Assembly: GCF_035918015.1 (NCBI RefSeq)
Contig: NZ_CP109132.1
Span: forward strand, 6,944,001-7,008,000
Origin: Streptomyces sp. NBC_01754
Lineage (GTDB): Bacteria; Actinomycetota; Actinomycetes; Streptomycetales; Streptomycetaceae
Reading direction: 5' to 3'
Length of the DNA stretch: 64,000 nucleotides
Below the pieces are notes generated by a model, which saw only the letters and a list, made by a program, of their open reading frames with translations, was not told the DNA's origin and made no database searches. The translations under genes were made by a program, and so were the position numbers. Below are positions 1 to 9,160 of the stretch, piece by piece; position 1 is the first letter of the stretch; every line of letters starts with the position of its first letter.

Positions 1-1
1 G

Positions 2-799
2 GACACGTCCCCCCGGCCGGGCGGCCCCGCCCCCGCGAGCGCGCCGGACGGCCGTTCCCTGGCCGGCCGGACGGCGCTCGTCACCGGGGCCGCGAGCGGC
101 ATCGGCCGGGCCTGCGCGGTGGCGCTGGCCTCGGCGGGCGCACACGTGCTGGTGGTGGACATCGCCGCCCGTGGGGCCGAGGAGGTCGCGGCACTGGTCG
201 GCGGCACCGCCGTGACCGCGGACCTGTCGGACCCGGAGCAGGTGGACGCGCTGGCCGTCGACGACGTGGACGTCGTCGTCAACAACGCCGGTCTCCAGCA
301 CGTCGCGCCGGTGCACGAGTTCCCGCCGGACCGGTTCGCGCTGATCCAGCGGGTCATGCTGGAAGCGCCCTTCCGTATCCTGCGCCGCGCGCTGCCGGGG
401 ATGTACGGGCGCGGATGGGGCCGGATCGTCAACATCTCCTCGGTGCACGGCCTGCGGGCCAGCCCCTACAAGTCGGCGTACGTCGCCGCGAAGCACGGTC
501 TGGAAGGGCTGAGCAAGGTGGTGGCGCTGGAGGGCGCCCCGTACGGCGTGACGAGCAACTGCGTGAACCCCGGCTATGTGCGCACGCCGCTCGTCGAGGG
601 GCAGATCGCCGACCAGGCACGCACGCACGGCATCGCGCCGGAGGAGGTGCTGGAGCGGGTGCTGCTGGAGCGCAGCGCCGTCAAGCGGCTGATCGAGCCG
701 GAGGAGGTCGGCGCGGCGGTGCTGTGGCTGTGCGGACCGCATGCCGGGTCGGTGAGCGGCTCCTCGATGCCGATGGACGGCGCCTGGACGGCCCGCTGA
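2..799 (+). CDS. bdhA: 3-hydroxybutyrate dehydrogenase (SDR), 5' end outside window
   Basis: Short-chain dehydrogenase expected to interconvert 3-hydroxybutyrate and acetoacetate with NAD(H) in the cytosol. The frame is open from base 2, so the true start lies left of the window; an apparent GTG at 119 would cut off the cofactor site. Seen: the nucleotide-binding motif TGAASGIG just before base 120, NNAG, the catalytic serine in NISSVHG and the YVAAK tyrosine-lysine pair. The stretch SVHGLRASPYKSAYVAAKHG and NPGYVRTPLVEGQI are typical of bacterial D-3-hydroxybutyrate dehydrogenases rather than generic SDRs (family knowledge). The nearby acetoacetate-type CoA-transferase genes (9289-10802) support the substrate. 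Function is inferred from motifs and context. Confidence 0.85.
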   Translation, partial: DTSPRPGGPAPASAPDGRSLAGRTALVTGAASGIGRACAVALASAGAHVLVVDIAARGAEEVAALVGGTAVTADLSDPEQVDALAVDDVDVVVNNAGLQHVAPVHEFPPDRFALIQRVMLEAPFRILRRALPGMYGRGWGRIVNISSVHGLRASPYKSAYVAAKHGLEGLSKVVALEGAPYGVTSNCVNPGYVRTPLVEGQIADQARTHGIAPEEVLERVLLERSAVKRLIEPEEVGAAVLWLCGPHAGSVSGSSMPMDGAWTAR

Positions 800-855
800 G
801 CCCCCGAGCACGCCCGGACGGCCCGCCGTGAGCGCGCGATTACGCGAAAGGCCCG

Positions 856-869
856 GTCACAGGGGTGAC
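856..869. promoter_or_regulatory. Short dyad GTCAC-N4-GTGAC upstream of PucR-type regulator
   Basis: A perfect 5-bp inverted repeat with a 4-base spacer lies about 140 bases before the regulator start, within the 210-base gap after the SDR. It could be an operator for autoregulation. It is short enough to occur by chance. Confidence 0.25.
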
Positions 870-1009
870 GCGGACAGGTGGGGCTGGCATGGTTGCGCAT
901 CGGACGGTGTGCGCCGCGACAGGGAAGAGCCGCCCCCGTACGACGTCCGTCCGGCCCTTCGAGCGGCCGGGACCGTGGGAAGGGGCGGCGGGACGACAGG
1001 GAGGCGGAG

Positions 1010-3070
1010 ATGGACGCGCGTACCACCGCGGACGGCAAGGGGCCGGCCGGCCCGGCCCGTCCCCCCGCCTCCGCGACCGCCCGGGCCGGATCGAGGCGGA
1101 CGACCGGCGCCCCGGGGCGTGCCGTGGCGGGGAAGGCCGCGTCCGCCGCCCCGCACCTGCGCCGCCTGCTGGAACTGCTGGTCGACGACGCGCCCGCCGA
1201 GGCGCTGGGCGCGGTCACCGGGCAGGCACGCGAGGCGGGCGTCGACGCCGCCGACCTGGCGGAGACCGAGCGGGCCGTCGCCACCGCGCTGCGGGTGCGC
1301 GGTTCGCTGCGCGCGCACCGCCGCCGCGAACTCGAACTCACCGCCCTCTTCGACACAGCGGGTGACCTCGCCGCCTCCCGCGACCTCGACGAGGTCCTGA
1401 AGGCCATCGTCCGGCGGGCCAGGATGCTGCTCGGCACCGACACCGCCTACCTGACGCTGCCGGACGAGGAGGCCGGGGACACGTACATGCGGGTCACGGA
1501 CGGGTCCGTGTCCCCGGTGTTCCAGAACCTCCGGCTCGAACTCGGGGAAGGGCTCGGCGGGTTGGTGGCGCAGACCACCCGGCCGTACGCGAGCCCGGAC
1601 TACCGCACCGACGACCGCTTCCGGCACACCCGCAACATCAACGCGGGCGTGTTCGAGGAGGGCCTGGTCGCGATCCTGGGCGTGCCGCTGCTCCTCGGCT
1701 CCGTGCACGGCGGCGACCGCAAGGTGATCGGCGTGCTGTTCGCCGCCGACCGCAGCCCCCGGGCGTTCAGCCCCGACGAGGTGGCGCTGCTCTCCTCACT
1801 GGCCGCGCACGCCGCCATCGCCATCGACACGGCCCGCGCGCTGCACGACACCCGCGCGGCGCTGGCCGAACTCGCCGAGGTGAACGAGCTGGTGCGGGCC
1901 CACGCGGCGGCCGTGCAGCGCGCCGAGGAGGCGCACGACCGGCTCACCGACCTCGTGCTGCGCGGAGGGGGTGTGCGGGACGTGGCCGCCGCGGTGGCCG
2001 GACTGCTCGACGGGGCGCTCACCGTGCACGATCCGGCGGGCCGCCCGCTCGCCGCGGTCCGGCACGACGGCGGCCCGTTCGCCGCCGACTCGATGGACGC
2101 GCAGTGGCTGGTCTCCGCCGCCGACGAGTCCCGTACCGCGGCCCGCGCGGTGGCCCGCTCCGGACGGTGGATCTGCGCGGTGCTGGCCGGGCAGGAACTG
2201 CTGGCCATCATGGTGCTGCACCGGCGCGGGGAGCTGGAGGACGCGGACCGGCGGATGTTCGAGCGCGCCGGGGTCGTCACCGGCCTGCTCATGCTGCTGC
2301 GGCGCACCGTGGCGGAGACCGAGAACCGGGTGCGCGGCGAACTCGTCACCGACCTGCTGACCGGCGCCGGCCGGGATCCGGCGCTGCTCGCCGAGCGGGG
2401 CCGCAGACTGGGTGTGGACCTCGACCGGCCGCACCTGGTCCTGGTCGCGGACACCGTGGCCGAAGCACGGGACCGGCTCGGCTCGGCCGTCGTCCGCTAC
2501 CTGTTCGGGTACCCGGAAGGCGGCGCCGGCGCGGAACACGCGGGCGCGGTCGTGCTGCTGGTGACCGCCGACGGGCAGCAGACCCCGGAACAGGTCGCCC
2601 GCGCCGCCGCCGTCCAGCTCGGGCATCTCACCGGCGCGCCGGTCACGGTGGCCGCCGCGGGACCGGCCTCGGGCCCCTCCTCGATCGCGGACGCGCACGC
2701 CGAGGCGGTGCGCTGCCTGCGCGCCCTGCACGTGCTGGGCCGGCACGGCGACGGAGCGTCGGCGGGCGAGCTCGGATTCCTGGGTGTGGTGCTCGGGGAC
2801 GCCAAGGACGTCGGCGGATTCGTGCACGGGACCCTCGGCCCGCTCCTGGACTACGACGCCCGGCGCGGCACCGAACTGGTCCGCACGCTCGCCGCCTACT
2901 TCGCCGCGGGGGGCAGCCTGACCCGCGCGAAGGCGACGCTGCACGTGCACGTCAACACGGTCGTGCAGCGCCTTGACCGCGTCGAGGCGCTGCTCGGCGA
3001 GGACTGGAACCACCCCGACCGGGCGCTGGAGCTGCAACTGGCCCTGAGGCTGCATCAGTTGAAACTCTGA
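1010..3070 (+). CDS. GAF-domain PucR-family transcriptional regulator
   Basis: Predicted cytosolic DNA-binding regulator, probably of the flanking 3-hydroxybutyrate/acetoacetate genes. The ATG at 1010 is chosen because it follows GGGAGGCGGAG; the frame stays open upstream to 878 without a better start. The 686-residue protein has a poorly conserved N-terminus, a GAF sensor domain at about residues 105-255 (including GEGLGGLVAQ and the DRSPRAFSPDEVALL segment), a helical linker, and a PucR/CdaR-type C-terminal helix-turn-helix in the last 60 residues (LTRAKATLHVHVNTVVQRLDRVEALL). PucR proteins often sense a small metabolite of the pathway they control; the ligand here is unknown. It is convergent with the alpha/beta hydrolase gene. 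Confidence 0.88.
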   Translation: MDARTTADGKGPAGPARPPASATARAGSRRTTGAPGRAVAGKAASAAPHLRRLLELLVDDAPAEALGAVTGQAREAGVDAADLAETERAVATALRVRGSLRAHRRRELELTALFDTAGDLAASRDLDEVLKAIVRRARMLLGTDTAYLTLPDEEAGDTYMRVTDGSVSPVFQNLRLELGEGLGGLVAQTTRPYASPDYRTDDRFRHTRNINAGVFEEGLVAILGVPLLLGSVHGGDRKVIGVLFAADRSPRAFSPDEVALLSSLAAHAAIAIDTARALHDTRAALAELAEVNELVRAHAAAVQRAEEAHDRLTDLVLRGGGVRDVAAAVAGLLDGALTVHDPAGRPLAAVRHDGGPFAADSMDAQWLVSAADESRTAARAVARSGRWICAVLAGQELLAIMVLHRRGELEDADRRMFERAGVVTGLLMLLRRTVAETENRVRGELVTDLLTGAGRDPALLAERGRRLGVDLDRPHLVLVADTVAEARDRLGSAVVRYLFGYPEGGAGAEHAGAVVLLVTADGQQTPEQVARAAAVQLGHLTGAPVTVAAAGPASGPSSIADAHAEAVRCLRALHVLGRHGDGASAGELGFLGVVLGDAKDVGGFVHGTLGPLLDYDARRGTELVRTLAAYFAAGGSLTRAKATLHVHVNTVVQRLDRVEALLGEDWNHPDRALELQLALRLHQLKL

Positions 3071-3097
3071 GCGCCCCGCCTGCCCGGCGGGACGCTC
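3069..3097. terminator. Convergent terminator hairpin
   Basis: A 12-bp stem (GAGCGCCCCGCC paired with GGCGGGACGCTC, one mismatch) with a 5-base loop overlaps the regulator stop codon and lies before the 3' end of the convergent hydrolase gene at 3119. There is no U-run, as is usual for Streptomyces terminators. Confidence 0.6.
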
Positions 3098-3118
3098 CTC
3101 CGTGCCCGACCGGGGCCG

Positions 3119-4060
3119 TCAGCCGCCGTCCTGGCCGGCGGCCTCGAGCAGCAGGTCCGCGACGAGCGCCGCGCCCGCCTCACCCGTGAGCACCGTGTAG
3201 TGGTTGGCACCCGGGGCGCACAGCGGGGTGACCCCGGTGCCGTCGAGGGCGGCGGCGGCGAGGCGCTCTGGGTCGTACAGCCCCTGGGGCTCGTCCATCA
3301 GGCCGCGCTCCGCCCACAGCAGGGTGGCGGGGGCGGGCAGGCCGCGGACGGCGGCGAGCACGTCCTCGTCGAACAGGCCGACACCGTCGGCCCGGACGGC
3401 CTCCAGCCGGCACGAGGACCGCATGTCCGGCTCGGTACCCACCAGGTCGCGCTGGATGTACGCCTCGACCTCCGGTGTCCACCCGTCAGCGAAGGCGGGG
3501 TGCACCTGCCAGAACGCCCGGTAGGCGGAGCGGTCCTGGAAGGTCATGGACAGCCGGTCCATGGCCGGGCCGATGACCGCGGTCATCAGCTCGTCCGGCG
3601 ACAGGTGGGTGGGGGCCGGGAAACCGACCCCGCCGTCCACGAGCAGCAGCGGACCGAACCGCTCCGGGTGGCGCACGGCGGCCAGCGCGGCCGTGAAGGC
3701 GCCCATCGAGTGCCCGGCCAGCACCGGCCGCTCCGGCGAGAGCGCTTCGGCGACCACCGCGGCGTCGTCCGCGTGCGCGGCGATGCCGTACGGGCCGGGC
3801 AGGCGCGAACTGCCCGCGCGGCCCCGCAGGTCCGGGGCGATGAGGGTGGCGCGGCCGGCGAGGTGGCGGGCGACCGGGCCCCAGGAGAGGCCGTTGGCGG
3901 TGATGCCGTGCAGGGCCAGCACCGTGGGCGCCTGCGGAACGGTCGCCGGCCAGCGCAGCACGGCGAGATCGCCGCCGGGGGCCGGGACGCGCACCTCGTC
4001 GAAGGGCAGCGGCTCGGGACCCGGGGATACGGCGGTGGGCGTGGTGTCGGCGGTGGTCAC
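3119..4060 (-). CDS. Alpha/beta hydrolase, last gene of the liv-type ABC operon
   Basis: Serine hydrolase of the alpha/beta fold, 313 residues, cytosolic. The GTG at 4060 is preferred: it overlaps the LivM stop as GTGA and follows AAGGAAAG. An upstream ATG would run far into livM. Seen: oxyanion-hole region LALHGITANG near residue 50, nucleophile elbow GHSMG with Ser118, and a C-terminal GANHYTVL histidine. Translational coupling to a solute importer suggests it hydrolyses the imported compound, for example an ester of 3-hydroxybutyrate or acetoacetate. That substrate is inferred only from the neighbouring 3-hydroxybutyrate dehydrogenase and CoA-transferase genes. Confidence 0.85.
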   Translation of the reverse strand: MTTADTTPTAVSPGPEPLPFDEVRVPAPGGDLAVLRWPATVPQAPTVLALHGITANGLSWGPVARHLAGRATLIAPDLRGRAGSSRLPGPYGIAAHADDAAVVAEALSPERPVLAGHSMGAFTAALAAVRHPERFGPLLLVDGGVGFPAPTHLSPDELMTAVIGPAMDRLSMTFQDRSAYRAFWQVHPAFADGWTPEVEAYIQRDLVGTEPDMRSSCRLEAVRADGVGLFDEDVLAAVRGLPAPATLLWAERGLMDEPQGLYDPERLAAAALDGTGVTPLCAPGANHYTVLTGEAGAALVADLLLEAAGQDGG

Positions 4061-5250
4061 GACGTGTGCCTTTCCTTGACGTCGGCGTCGGTGGAAGCGT
4101 CCGACACCGTACTCTGCCGGATGGCGGGCCCGGCCGGGGTGTCGTCCGGTCCGCTCTCGGCGGAACGGCGGTGCGCGGACCGCGTGTCGCGGATGCGGCC
4201 GGGCAGGGCCGCGAGGCCGCCGGGCAGGACGTTGACGACGATCACGAACAGCGCGCCGAGCAGGAACAGGGGCTGGCCGAGCGGCACCCGCAGTACGGCG
4301 GGCAGGTCGGCCACGGCCGCCGAGTTGGCCACGTCGCCGAGGCGGTGGTCGGCCCAGGTGTACAGGACACCGCCGAGCATCGGGCCCCACCGGGTGCCGG
4401 AGCCGCCCAGGACGACCATGACCAGCAGGGACAGGGTGAACTCGGAGCTGGTGGTGTGCGGGGTCGAACCGCCGGTCAGCAGCAGGTGCACGATTCCGCC
4501 CAGCGCGGCCAGGCCGCCCGCCACGGTGAAGGCCACCAGCTTGAACCCGTACGGGCGCAGGCCCAGCACCTCGACGCGGCGCTCGTTCTCCTTGATGCCC
4601 TCCCAGACCCGGCCGGTCGGCGAGTGGGTGGTCCAGTGCACGACGGCGAGCGTCAGGCCGAGGAAGGCCAGGGCGATCCAGTACAGGTTGGCGGTGTTCT
4701 CGATGCCGACCAGTCCGGCCGGCAGGACACCGGCGGCCACCGCCCGTCCCTCCTCACCGCCCGTGAAACCGCCCGGGTCGCGGGCGACCACGATCGAACC
4801 GGCCTGCGCGAACGCCAGCGTCACCATCGAGAAGCCGATGCCGGTGACCCGCAGGCTGACCGAGCCGAGCAGCACGGCGAGCACGACGCCGAAGACCAGG
4901 CCGAGCACCGCGGACAGACCGAACGGCAGACCGGCCTGCTGCATCATCGTGTTGGTGGCGTAACTGCCCGCCGCGAAGTACAGCGCGTGGCCGAAGGACA
5001 GCAGGCCGGTGCGGCCGAGCAACAGGTCGTACCCGGTCGCGAGGGCCCCGAACAGCAGGCAGAGCGCCAGGAGTTGCAGGCTCCCCGGGCTGCCGACGGG
5101 GCCGTCCAGCAGGCCCGGGACCTCCAGGGCGCAGTACGGCAGCAGGAACAGCAGGACGAACAGCCCCACGGGCCACCGTCGCAGCAGGCGGCGTCCGGGG
5201 GAGCCCCCGGCGCTGGTGGCGCGTGCGCCGGTGTCGGTGACGGTACTCAT
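4057..5250 (-). CDS. livM: Branched-chain-amino-acid-type ABC permease, LivM-like
   Basis: Integral membrane permease of the HAAT family of importers, 397 residues with about ten hydrophobic segments, starting at the ATG at 5250 (MSTVTDTG). Seen: the LivM-type segment GYDLLLGRTGLLSFGHALYF and a late LLVMVVLGGSGTRWGPMLGG loop that contacts the ATPase. It overlaps livH by four bases (ATGA) and the hydrolase by four (GTGA). HAAT systems import branched-chain amino acids, urea, amides or aromatic acids, so the name does not fix the substrate; context suggests a ketone-body related solute. Confidence 0.88.
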   Translation of the reverse strand: MSTVTDTGARATSAGGSPGRRLLRRWPVGLFVLLFLLPYCALEVPGLLDGPVGSPGSLQLLALCLLFGALATGYDLLLGRTGLLSFGHALYFAAGSYATNTMMQQAGLPFGLSAVLGLVFGVVLAVLLGSVSLRVTGIGFSMVTLAFAQAGSIVVARDPGGFTGGEEGRAVAAGVLPAGLVGIENTANLYWIALAFLGLTLAVVHWTTHSPTGRVWEGIKENERRVEVLGLRPYGFKLVAFTVAGGLAALGGIVHLLLTGGSTPHTTSSEFTLSLLVMVVLGGSGTRWGPMLGGVLYTWADHRLGDVANSAAVADLPAVLRVPLGQPLFLLGALFVIVVNVLPGGLAALPGRIRDTRSAHRRSAESGPDDTPAGPAIRQSTVSDASTDADVKERHTS

Positions 5251-6134
5251 GCGAGCCTCCCGGTGAGACCGCGCGGGCGCACCAGCAGCAGGGTGGCGAG
5301 CAGCACGACGACGGCGAGGTCGCCGAGGCCGGCGGCGGTGTAGTAGTTGGCGAACTGCTGGAGGAGGCCGATGACGACGGCCGCGACGGCCGCGCCGGTC
5401 ACCGAGCCCATACCACCGGTCACGACGACCACGAACGCGAAGATCAGCAGCGAGGTGCCCTGGCCCGGGTCGACGGAACCGAAGTACAGGCCGCCCAGCG
5501 CGCCGCCGAGTGCGGCGGCGGCGCCGCCGATCGCGAAGACGAGGGTGAAGGCCTTGCGGACGTCGATGCCCAGCGCGGTGACCATGGCCCGGTCCTCGAC
5601 GCCCGCGCGGACCACCAGCCCGTGCCGGGTGCGGTCGAGGAACAGTTTCAGGCCCGCCCAGACCAGCACGGCCGCGGCGATCAGCAGCAGCCGGTTGGCG
5701 GGGACGCTGGCGCCGAACACGCCGACGGTCCTCTTCAGCGCCTCCGGTCCGGGGAAGGTCAGCGGGTCGGTACCCCAGATACCCGACAGCAGGGCGGGCA
5801 CGGCCAGCGAGACACCGACCGTGGCGAGCACCTGCTCGCGTGGACGGGCGTAGAGCGGCCGCACGACGGCCAGTTCCAGCACGATCGCCGCGAGGGTGCC
5901 GACGACCACCCCGAACAGGACGGCCAGCACGAAACCGAAACCACCCGGGCCCGCGCCGGGGAGATTGCCGGACGCGGCCCACCAGGTGGCGTACGCGCCG
6001 ACGGAGAGCAGCGCGCCGTGCGCGAAGTTCAGCACGTCCATCAGGCCGAAGATCAGCGACAGCCCGGAGGCGACGAGGAAGTACAGCGCACCGAGGCCGA
6101 GGCCGGTCATGGTGAGCAGGACGACGGTGTCCAT
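5247..6134 (-). CDS. livH: Branched-chain-amino-acid-type ABC permease, LivH-like
   Basis: Second membrane subunit of the HAAT importer, 295 residues, about eight transmembrane helices. The N-terminus GLGLGALYFLVASGLSLIFG and the segment MDVLNFAHGALLSVGAYA are the standard LivH signature. The start ATG at 6134 shares a base with the livF stop (TGATG) and its own stop overlaps livM by four bases, so the five genes are translated as a coupled set. It forms the pore together with LivM. Confidence 0.9.
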   Translation of the reverse strand: MDTVVLLTMTGLGLGALYFLVASGLSLIFGLMDVLNFAHGALLSVGAYATWWAASGNLPGAGPGGFGFVLAVLFGVVVGTLAAIVLELAVVRPLYARPREQVLATVGVSLAVPALLSGIWGTDPLTFPGPEALKRTVGVFGASVPANRLLLIAAAVLVWAGLKLFLDRTRHGLVVRAGVEDRAMVTALGIDVRKAFTLVFAIGGAAAALGGALGGLYFGSVDPGQGTSLLIFAFVVVVTGGMGSVTGAAVAAVVIGLLQQFANYYTAAGLGDLAVVVLLATLLLVRPRGLTGRLA

Positions 6135-6970
6135 CAGAGGTCGGCCTCCGTACGGTCGGACCGGCGCGCACCGGACACGTCGGCGTCGGCGTCGGCGGGC
6201 GGGGTGGCCGGGGCGGGCGCGCGGCCGACCCCCAGCAGTCGGCGGGTGGCCCCCGGGTCGCCGAGCAGTGCGGCCGCGGGCCCCTGATGGGCGGTACGGC
6301 CGTCGGCGAGCACCGTGCAGTGCGTGGCGAGCCGGCGGACCATGGCCAGGTTCTGCTCGACGAGCAGCACCGGGACGGCCTCGGCTGCGCGCTCCAGCAC
6401 CTCGGTGACCTCGGTGACGACCTTGGGGGCGAGGCCCTTGGTCGGCTCGTCGGCGATGATCAGCCGGTTGCCGTTGAGCAGCGTGCGGCTGATGGCCACC
6501 ATCTGCTGCTGCCCGCCGGAGAGCGTGCCGGCCGCCTGCTTGGCGCGTGCGAGCAGTTCGGGGAAGAGTTCGTGGACGAGCGCGTAGTCCGGTTCACCGT
6601 CGCCGCGTTCGGCCAGCCGCAGGTTCTCCGCGACCGTCAGCCCGGCGAAGACGCCCCGGTCCTCCGGGGCGTAACCGATACCGCGGCGCACGAGGGTGTG
6701 CGTGGGCAGGCCCACGGTCTCCTCGCCGCCCAGCAGTACGCTGCCGGTGCGCGGCACCAGGCCGAGCACCCCGCGCACGGTGGTGGTCTTGCCCGCGCCG
6801 TTGCGGCCGAGCAGGGCGGTGACCCCCTGGGCGGCGACGTCGAGGTCCACGCCGTGCAGGATGTGCCGTCCGCCGATCAGCACCCGCAGACCGCGGACGG
6901 TGAGCAGCGGAGCCGCGTCCACCGGGCGGGGGGAGGCGGCGACGGTCCGGGCCGTCGGGTCCGGGCTCAC
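6134..6970 (-). CDS. livF: ABC transporter ATPase, LivF-like
   Basis: Cytosolic ATPase of the HAAT importer, 278 residues. Walker A GRNGAGKTT, signature LSGGQQQM, Walker B LIIADEP and the switch region LVEQNL are intact. LivF-type features are GLVPRTGSVLLGGEETVGL and GIGYAPEDRGVFAGLTV. The C-terminal 40 residues beyond the usual end are proline/alanine/aspartate-rich and probably disordered. It overlaps livG by four bases and livH by one. Confidence 0.9.
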   Translation of the reverse strand: MSPDPTARTVAASPRPVDAAPLLTVRGLRVLIGGRHILHGVDLDVAAQGVTALLGRNGAGKTTTVRGVLGLVPRTGSVLLGGEETVGLPTHTLVRRGIGYAPEDRGVFAGLTVAENLRLAERGDGEPDYALVHELFPELLARAKQAAGTLSGGQQQMVAISRTLLNGNRLIIADEPTKGLAPKVVTEVTEVLERAAEAVPVLLVEQNLAMVRRLATHCTVLADGRTAHQGPAAALLGDPGATRRLLGVGRAPAPATPPADADADVSGARRSDRTEADL

Positions 6971-7761
6971 AGGGCCGCTCCCAGGTAGGCCTGCTGGACG
7001 GTGGGGTCGGCGGTGACGGCCTGGGGGGTGTCCAGGGCGAGCAGGCTGCCGTGGTGCATCACGGCGAGCCGGTCCGCCAGGCCCAGCAGGACGTCCATGT
7101 GGTGCTCCACCATGAGCACCGTGCGTCCCTCGTCGCGGTGCAGGCCCCGGATCAGTTCGGTCAGGGCGGGCACCTCCTCGGCGCTGACGCCCGCCATCGG
7201 CTCGTCCAGCAGCATCAGGCGCGGCTCACCGACCAGCAGGACGGCGAGTTCGAGCTTGCGCTTCTCCCCGTGCGAGAGCGAGCCGGCCGGTACGCCGGCG
7301 CGGTGCGTCAGGCCGGTGCGGGACAGCACGTCGTCGACCTGGTCCTGATAGCGGGAGGCCCGCCGCCAGATCCGGTACGAGCCGCCGCCCGCCGCCTGGG
7401 CGGCGAGCCGGACGTGCTCGGCGACGCTCATCGCGGGCCACAGGCTGGACGTCTGGAAGGTGCGGCCGAGGCCGCGCCGCGCCCGGGCGTGCGGGGCCTC
7501 ACCGGTGATGTCGGCCCCGTCGAGGACGACCCGGCCGGTGGTGGCCGGGACCAGGCCGCTGATCAGGTTGAACAGCGACGTCTTGCCGGCCCCGTTCGGA
7601 CCGATGAAGGCGAGGAACTCGCCCTCTCGCACGTCGAGGGAGACGTCCGAGAGGATGGTCGCGCCGCCGACGGTCCAGCCGACGGACTCCAGGCCGAGGA
7701 CGGCGGCGGGGGCCGCCGTCGCGCCGGGCGCGGGCCCGGCGCTCCGGGGTGCTGTGCTCAT
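6967..7761 (-). CDS. livG: ABC transporter ATPase, LivG-like
   Basis: Second ATPase of the HAAT importer, 264 residues. Walker A GPNGAGKTS, LivG-type GRTFQTSSLWPAMSVAEHV, signature LSHGEKRKLE, Walker B LMLLDEPMAG and MVEHHMDV are present. About 20 Ala/Pro-rich residues precede the domain. It lies three bases downstream of the binding-protein gene, so it belongs to the same transcript starting near 9000. Confidence 0.9.
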   Translation of the reverse strand: MSTAPRSAGPAPGATAAPAAVLGLESVGWTVGGATILSDVSLDVREGEFLAFIGPNGAGKTSLFNLISGLVPATTGRVVLDGADITGEAPHARARRGLGRTFQTSSLWPAMSVAEHVRLAAQAAGGGSYRIWRRASRYQDQVDDVLSRTGLTHRAGVPAGSLSHGEKRKLELAVLLVGEPRLMLLDEPMAGVSAEEVPALTELIRGLHRDEGRTVLMVEHHMDVLLGLADRLAVMHHGSLLALDTPQAVTADPTVQQAYLGAAL

Positions 7762-7764
7762 GGA

Positions 7765-9000
7765 TCAGCCCGCCAGCGGCTTGACGGGAGGCGTCACGTC
7801 GCCCATCGGGAGCGTCTTGATCAGCTCCGGCACCGCGGCCGCGCCGCTGCCGGTCAGCTTCGCCTGGAACATCGGCTGGAGCAGGGCGTGGTCCTCGGCG
7901 CGGATCTGCTGCTCACCCTTGACCCCCTCGAACGTCCAGCCCTCCAGGGACTTGACCATGGCGTCCACGTCGTCCGCGCCGGCCTCGACGGCGCGCACGA
8001 TCATCTGCGCGGCGGTGAAACCGTCCGGTGTGAACAGGTCGGGGGTGCCGCCGGCCTTCTCGACCGACTCGATCATGGCCTTCTCGGCGGCGGTGCCGGC
8101 CGCGCCCGCGAAGTAGTGCGCGAGGAAGGTGATCTTCTCACCGCCCGCCCCGAAGACGGGGTAGGACGCCGTGCCCGCCAGACCGGTGGTGACCGTGGAG
8201 GACGACAGCACCCCCTGCTGGTCCAGGGCGGTCCACAGCGCGGGGGCGGTGGAACCGGCCCAGGCCACGAAGACCAGATCGGGCCCGGCCGACTTGACCT
8301 GGCGGGCGAACGGCGTCAGATCGGTGGCGCTCGGCGGTGCCAGGACGGACGAGACCTTGGCGCCCTCACCTCCCAGGACGGCCTTGACGGCGGCCACGTT
8401 GGCCTGGCCGAAGGTGGAGTCCTGGGCGAGGACGGTGACCTTCTTGCCCTTGGCGTCACCGAGCATGGCGGCGGCGGTCAGGGTGTCCTGGTAGGACTGG
8501 CGGCCGGAGCGGAACGTGTAGGCGTTGATACCGGTCACGTCGTCCGTGGCGGCGGGTCCGTCGATGTACAGCACCTTGTTCTGGGCGGCCAGCGGCGCCA
8601 TCTGAAGGGCGATGCCGGAGTCCGTGCTGCCGGCGATGATCTTCGTGCCCTTGCCGATGAGGTCCTTGCCGGCGGCGACGGCCTTGGACGCGTCACCGCC
8701 GTCGTCGCGCTCGGTCACCTCGATGGTGCGGCCGCCGGCCTTGCCGGTGCCCTTGGTGGCGTAGGCGAGTCCGGCCTCGAAGCCCTCGAGGTACTGCTTG
8801 CCGTAGGCCGCGAGCGGACCGGTCTTGGAGTAGACGAGGCCGACCTTGACGGGCGCGGAGCCCTTGTCACCGTCGCCGGCGGACTCCGATCCCGCCGTGC
8901 CGGCCTTGGCACAGCCCGAGGCGAGGAGGGCGGAGACCGCGAGGGCGGCCACCGCGGCGATGGTTCTGGTACGGCGTGTACGTGCGGAGTTGGCAGACAT
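7765..9000 (-). CDS. HAAT-family substrate-binding lipoprotein
   Basis: Extracytoplasmic periplasmic-binding-type lipoprotein, 411 residues, that captures solute for the LivHMGF importer. The N-terminus has a twin-arginine-rich n-region, a hydrophobic core and the lipobox LASGC with the acylated cysteine at residue 30. The body matches type I peripla_BP_6 proteins: KVGLVYSKTGPLAAYGKQYLEGFEAGLAYA, TDSGIALQMAPLAAQNKVLYI and TFGQANVAAVKAVLGG. It is first in the operon, as binding proteins usually are. Its ligand cannot be read from sequence; position between bdhA and the CoA-transferase suggests 3-hydroxybutyrate, acetoacetate or an ester of these. Confidence 0.87.
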   Translation of the reverse strand: MSANSARTRRTRTIAAVAALAVSALLASGCAKAGTAGSESAGDGDKGSAPVKVGLVYSKTGPLAAYGKQYLEGFEAGLAYATKGTGKAGGRTIEVTERDDGGDASKAVAAGKDLIGKGTKIIAGSTDSGIALQMAPLAAQNKVLYIDGPAATDDVTGINAYTFRSGRQSYQDTLTAAAMLGDAKGKKVTVLAQDSTFGQANVAAVKAVLGGEGAKVSSVLAPPSATDLTPFARQVKSAGPDLVFVAWAGSTAPALWTALDQQGVLSSSTVTTGLAGTASYPVFGAGGEKITFLAHYFAGAAGTAAEKAMIESVEKAGGTPDLFTPDGFTAAQMIVRAVEAGADDVDAMVKSLEGWTFEGVKGEQQIRAEDHALLQPMFQAKLTGSGAAAVPELIKTLPMGDVTPPVKPLAG

Positions 9001-9160
9001 CGGTCCGGCTCCCGGGGAGTGGTTGCCGCACCGGTCCCGGTCGTGCCCCGTGGAGGCACACCCCCGGCGGACGGCGGCGGCGCGGTTGCTGATGGATGGG
9101 ACGGTAAAAGTTGCCCACCGGCGCCGACATGGTGCCGCGCACCGCACCTGCGGCGATGCT

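Noticed and set aside
3200..4963. A 587-codon plus-strand open frame
   Set aside because: Antisense to the alpha/beta hydrolase and livM genes, low-complexity translation, no start signal.
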